A stretch of 64,000 nucleotides of DNA from Burkholderiaceae bacterium (GTDB lineage Bacteria > Pseudomonadota > Gammaproteobacteria > Burkholderiales > Burkholderiaceae_B), in contig SCSG01000032.1 in the NCBI GenBank assembly GCA_004322135.1, positions 1-64,000 on the forward strand, written 5' to 3'. Below the pieces are notes generated by a model. It ran no database searches. It had not been told where the DNA came from and saw nothing but the letters and a program-made list of their open reading frames with translations. A program made the translations under genes and the position numbers. Below, one piece after another: positions 61,090 to 64,000 of the stretch (within the stretch, counting starts at the first letter, position 1; each line of letters begins with the position of its first letter).

Positions 61090-61175
61090 GCGTCCATGGC
61101 GGAATTGGTAGACGCAAGAGACTTAAAATCTCTCGATCATTGATCGTGCCGGTTCGATTCCGGCTGGACGCACCA
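61090..61175 (+). tRNA. tRNA-Leu, anticodon TAA
   Basis: The 86 bases fold as a leucine tRNA: acceptor GCGTCCA/TGGACGC, anticodon stem AGAGA/TCTCT with loop CTTAAAA, a long variable arm, GTTCGATTC in the T arm, and an encoded CCA. A short palindrome (TGCAATAATTGCA, 61072-61084) lies just before it. Confidence 0.95.
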
Positions 61176-61309
61176 GTAAAATCAAGTACCCCCAACCACG
61201 TTATGCGCGCCACATCGGCGTCGAGCCCCACCAGGCGCGCATTGCGGTACACCGCACCCACATCAACAAAGAAGGCACCTTGCCACTGGTCAGGCGGGGG
61301 CAAGCACAA
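61176..61309 (-). pseudogene. Possible remnant of an outer-membrane barrel protein
   Basis: The minus strand encodes a short stretch reading DQWQGAFFVDVGAVYRNARL. Its style recalls the C-terminal barrel of ShlB/FhaC or BamA-type proteins (WxxxxFxDxGxVxxN). It is cut off by the tRNA-Leu gene on one side and by the pnp terminator on the other, and there is no start signal. It may be a gene fragment or chance. Confidence 0.2.
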
Positions 61310-61310
61310 C

Positions 61311-61332
61311 AAAAAGCGCGGACGAGCCGCGC
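61311..61332 (-). terminator. Intrinsic terminator of rpsO-pnp
   Basis: On the minus strand a perfect 6-bp stem GCGCGG/CCGCGC with a 5-base loop is followed by five T, 33 bases after the pnp stop. Confidence 0.8.
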
Positions 61333-61364
61333 CAAATGTTGCCTATCGTGCTGCTGTCTGCTAC

Positions 61365-63524
61365 CTATTGCGCAGGCGTATCAGGCGTTGCTGCAGACGG
61401 ACCCTGCGGGCCTCCCTGAGCTTCGATACCGCCGATGGCCTTCATGGACAGGCGCAGGCGCCCCTTGTCGTCGGCTTCAATAACCTTGATGCGCACGGTC
61501 TGACCGACCTTGAGCACGTCATTGATGTTATTGATGCGGTAATTGGCGATTTCGGAAATATGCAGCAGCCCATCGCGGCCGGGCAGGACCTGAATAATGG
61601 CGCCGAAATCCAGCAGACGCAGCACCGGACCCTCGTACTCCTGACCCACTTCCACGTCGGCGGTAAGCTCTTTGATGCGGCGTTCGGCGTCGCGGGCGCG
61701 ATCAAGATCGGCGCTGGCAATAGTAATGGTGCCGTCATCGCCGATGTCAATCTGAGTGCCGGTTTCCTCGGTCAGCGCACGAATGGTGGCGCCGCCCTTG
61801 CCGATCACATCGCGGATTTTTTCAGGGTTGATCTTGACCGTAAGCATGCGCGGCGCAAATTCGGATAGCTCGGTGCGTGAGCCTTCCAGTGCTTCACGCA
61901 TCTTGGAAAGAATATGCAGGCGGCCTTCACGGGCTTGCGTCAATGCGACCTGCATGATTTCCTTGGTGATGCCCTGAATCTTGATGTCCATTTGCAAGGC
62001 AGTAATACCGTTCACCGTACCGGCAACCTTGAAGTCCATGTCACCCAAATGATCCTCGTCACCCAAAATGTCGGTCAGGACCGCGAACTTGCCCCCGTCC
62101 TTGATCAGACCCATGGCGACACCAGCAACGTGATCCTTGATGGGAACACCGGCATCCATCAGCGCCAACGATCCGCCACACACCGACGCCATCGACGAGG
62201 ATCCGTTGGATTCGGTAATTTCGGACACGACACGAATGGTGTACTGGAATTCCTGGGCATCCGGCAACAACGCGATAAGAGCACGCTTGGCAAGCCGGCC
62301 GTGCCCGATTTCGCGGCGTTTTGGCACACCAAACCGCCCGGTTTCGCCGGTGGCAAACGGCGGCATGTTGTAGTGCATCATGAAGCGGTCGCGCGACTCG
62401 CCCATGATCGAATCAATAATCTGTTCGTCCTGGCGCGTGCCCAGCGTGGCCACAACCAATGCCTGGGTTTCACCGCGGGTGAACAGGGCGCTGCCATGGG
62501 CGCGCGGCAACACGCTCAGGCGCACGCTGATGGGGCGCACGGTACGGGTGTCGCGACCGTCGATACGGGGCTCGCCGTTAAGGATACGGCCGCGCACGAT
62601 GTGGGCTTCCAGATCAAACAGAATATTTTCGACTTCGACACTGTCGGGAGCTTCCTCACCCTTGGCCTCGGCATGCGCAAGCAGTGTTTCTTTGACCTGT
62701 GCATAGACTTCACGCAGTTTGGCCGTACGCTCTTGTTTCTCGCGAATTTGGTAGACTTCCTGCAGCCTTTCCTGGGCTGCGGCGCTGACTGCCGTGATAA
62801 GCGCGTCGTTGCGCGGCGCGGCGTGCCAGTCCCACTCGGGCTTGCCAGCCTGCGCCACCAGGTCATGAATAGCATTGATGACAATCTGCAGCTGTTCGTG
62901 CCCGAAGACTACGCCACCCAGCATGACCTCTTCCGACAACTGCTGCGCCTCGGACTCGACCATCAGCACGGCCGCTTCCGTACCCGCCACCACCAGGTTC
63001 ATCTTGGATTCATGCAGTTGCGTGGTGGTGGGATTGACGACGTACTCGCCATTCACATACCCGACACGCGCAGCACCAATGGGTCCGTTGAACGGAATGC
63101 CCGAGATGGCCAGCGCCGCCGAAGCGCCAATCATGGCAGCAATGTCGGGATCGATTTCAGGATTGACCGACACGGTGTGGATGATGACCTGAACGTCGTT
63201 GTAGAAGCCTTCGGGAAACAGCGGACGCAACGGGCGGTCGATAAGACGCGACGTAAGCGTTTCTTTTTCGGAAGGCTTGCCTTCACGCTTGAAAAAGCCG
63301 CCAGGAATGCGCCCCGCGGCGTATGTCTTTTCAACATAGTCCACCGTCAGCGGGAAAAAATCCTGTCCCGGCTTGGCCTTCCTGGATGCGACAACAGTAG
63401 CCAAAATGACTGTGTCCTCGATGGACACCAGCACGGCGCCGGACGCCTGGCGAGCAATCTCGCCGGTTTCAAGCACTACCGTATGCTGACCGTACTGGAA
63501 TGATTTGGTCACTTTATTAAACAT
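61365..63524 (-). CDS. pnp: Polyribonucleotide nucleotidyltransferase (PNPase)
   Basis: PNPase degrades RNA from the 3' end by phosphorolysis and is a core member of the degradosome. The 719 residues contain two RNase PH-like domains joined by a helical domain, a KH domain ([18 protein letters not shown]) and a C-terminal S1 domain ([19 protein letters not shown]). AAGGAT precedes the ATG. It is downstream of rpsO, with a hairpin between them, as in E. coli. Confidence 0.97.
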   Translation of the reverse strand: MFNKVTKSFQYGQHTVVLETGEIARQASGAVLVSIEDTVILATVVASRKAKPGQDFFPLTVDYVEKTYAAGRIPGGFFKREGKPSEKETLTSRLIDRPLRPLFPEGFYNDVQVIIHTVSVNPEIDPDIAAMIGASAALAISGIPFNGPIGAARVGYVNGEYVVNPTTTQLHESKMNLVVAGTEAAVLMVESEAQQLSEEVMLGGVVFGHEQLQIVINAIHDLVAQAGKPEWDWHAAPRNDALITAVSAAAQERLQEVYQIREKQERTAKLREVYAQVKETLLAHAEAKGEEAPDSVEVENILFDLEAHIVRGRILNGEPRIDGRDTRTVRPISVRLSVLPRAHGSALFTRGETQALVVATLGTRQDEQIIDSIMGESRDRFMMHYNMPPFATGETGRFGVPKRREIGHGRLAKRALIALLPDAQEFQYTIRVVSEITESNGSSSMASVCGGSLALMDAGVPIKDHVAGVAMGLIKDGGKFAVLTDILGDEDHLGDMDFKVAGTVNGITALQMDIKIQGITKEIMQVALTQAREGRLHILSKMREALEGSRTELSEFAPRMLTVKINPEKIRDVIGKGGATIRALTEETGTQIDIGDDGTITIASADLDRARDAERRIKELTADVEVGQEYEGPVLRLLDFGAIIQVLPGRDGLLHISEIANYRINNINDVLKVGQTVRIKVIEADDKGRLRLSMKAIGGIEAQGGPQGPSAATPDTPAQ

Positions 63525-63548
63525 TACGGACTATCCTTAAAATAGAAA

Positions 63549-63589
63549 AACCGTGTGCGCCGCGAATTATCGTCGCAGCACCCACGGTT
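63549..63589 (-). promoter_or_regulatory. Stem-loop in the rpsO-pnp spacer
   Basis: Outer arms AACCGTG (63549-63555) and CACGGTT (63583-63589) enclose a further imperfect stem. In E. coli a stem in the pnp leader is cut by RNase III and used for PNPase autocontrol; this element sits in the equivalent place. Confidence 0.55.
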
Positions 63590-63617
63590 ATACATAATGG
63601 GGAGCCAGCCCCGGGTA

Positions 63618-63887
63618 TCACTTACGCAGACCGAGCTTTTCGATCAGGGAGCGGTATGAATCGGGGTTGCGGCCCTTGAGGTAATCGAGCAGTTTGCGAC
63701 GGCGGCTAACCATGCGCAGCAAGCCGCGACGCGAATGGTGATCTTTCATGTGCGTTTTGAAATGGTCGGTCAGCCCGTTGATGCGAGCCGTCAACAGCGC
63801 CACTTGCACTTCAGGAGAGCCGGTATCACCCTGCGCGCGTTGATACTGCGCAACGATATCGGATTTATTGATGTCGGATACAGACAT
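63618..63887 (-). CDS. rpsO: 30S ribosomal protein S15
   Basis: This 89-residue primary 16S rRNA-binding protein of the small subunit has the family blocks [39 protein letters not shown] and [19 protein letters not shown] lies about 5 bases before the ATG. It heads the rpsO-pnp operon; the promoter lies in the last ~110 bases of the window or beyond. Confidence 0.97.
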   Translation of the reverse strand: MSVSDINKSDIVAQYQRAQGDTGSPEVQVALLTARINGLTDHFKTHMKDHHSRRGLLRMVSRRRKLLDYLKGRNPDSYRSLIEKLGLRK

Positions 63888-64000
63888 TATTTCGCCTCTT
63901 TAACATGCGCCAAAGCCGAGGTGCCGTGGCGTGGAATGAATGACAATAAATTTTTGGCCCAGAGCCTGCCGCACGCGGGTCCACCAGGGCGAATTCAACG

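Overview
The window reads as chromosomal DNA of a betaproteobacterium, most likely of the family Alcaligenaceae (Bordetella / Pusillimonas / Advenella type). This rests on protein family likeness and gene order: an intracellular PHB depolymerase with a Cys nucleophile, an rnfB-nth pair, smc-zipA-ligA, an OmpR/EnvZ pair resembling Bordetella RisA/RisS, a 14-gene nuo operon ending in a DUF2818 gene, 'Porin_4' type porins, and rpsO-pnp / qor-tpiA-secG-tRNA-Leu blocks. Genus and species cannot be fixed from the sequence alone.

Layout. 1-3.5 kb: 3' part of phaZ, then rnfB-nth, then an orphan ABC ATPase with degenerate ATP-binding motifs. 3.6-7.2 kb (minus): livH, a livM-livG fusion and livF, a branched-chain amino-acid type importer without a binding protein here. 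7.6-9.6 kb: msrB-yciB-bolA-ppi, coupled by start/stop overlaps, closed by a long bidirectional terminator. 9.7-16.4 kb (minus): ligA, zipA and smc (DNA joining, division, chromosome organisation). 16.7-24.7 kb: lplT, family-4 uracil-DNA glycosylase, a TsaB-RimI fusion, an OmpR/EnvZ two-component system, an AhpC-type peroxiredoxin, and ispD-ispF. 24.7-29.1 kb: mfd and serB. 29.3-44.5 kb (minus): DUF2818 gene and the complete nuoA-N operon for respiratory complex I.

44.5-55.5 kb is the accessory-looking part: a CLC-type anion transporter, two tandem general porins, an OprB-type porin, a YeiE-like LysR regulator divergent from yeiH, and a membrane protein built from four internal repeats. It lies between nuoA and a tRNA-Leu gene that, from general knowledge of betaproteobacteria, usually sit next to each other. 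55.5-64 kb: tRNA-Leu(GAG), secG, tpiA and qor on the minus strand; tRNA-Ser(TGA), asnB and tRNA-Leu(TAA) on the plus strand; then pnp and rpsO on the minus strand.

Most genes are housekeeping genes in tight operons. I see no CRISPR array, no insertion sequence, no phage and no recognisable defence system. The features most worth a second look are the ABC ATPase lacking key catalytic residues, the TsaB-RimI fusion, the four-repeat membrane protein with a tandem-repeat upstream site, the soluble RnfB-like protein coupled to Nth, and the accessory block separating tRNA-Leu from nuoA.
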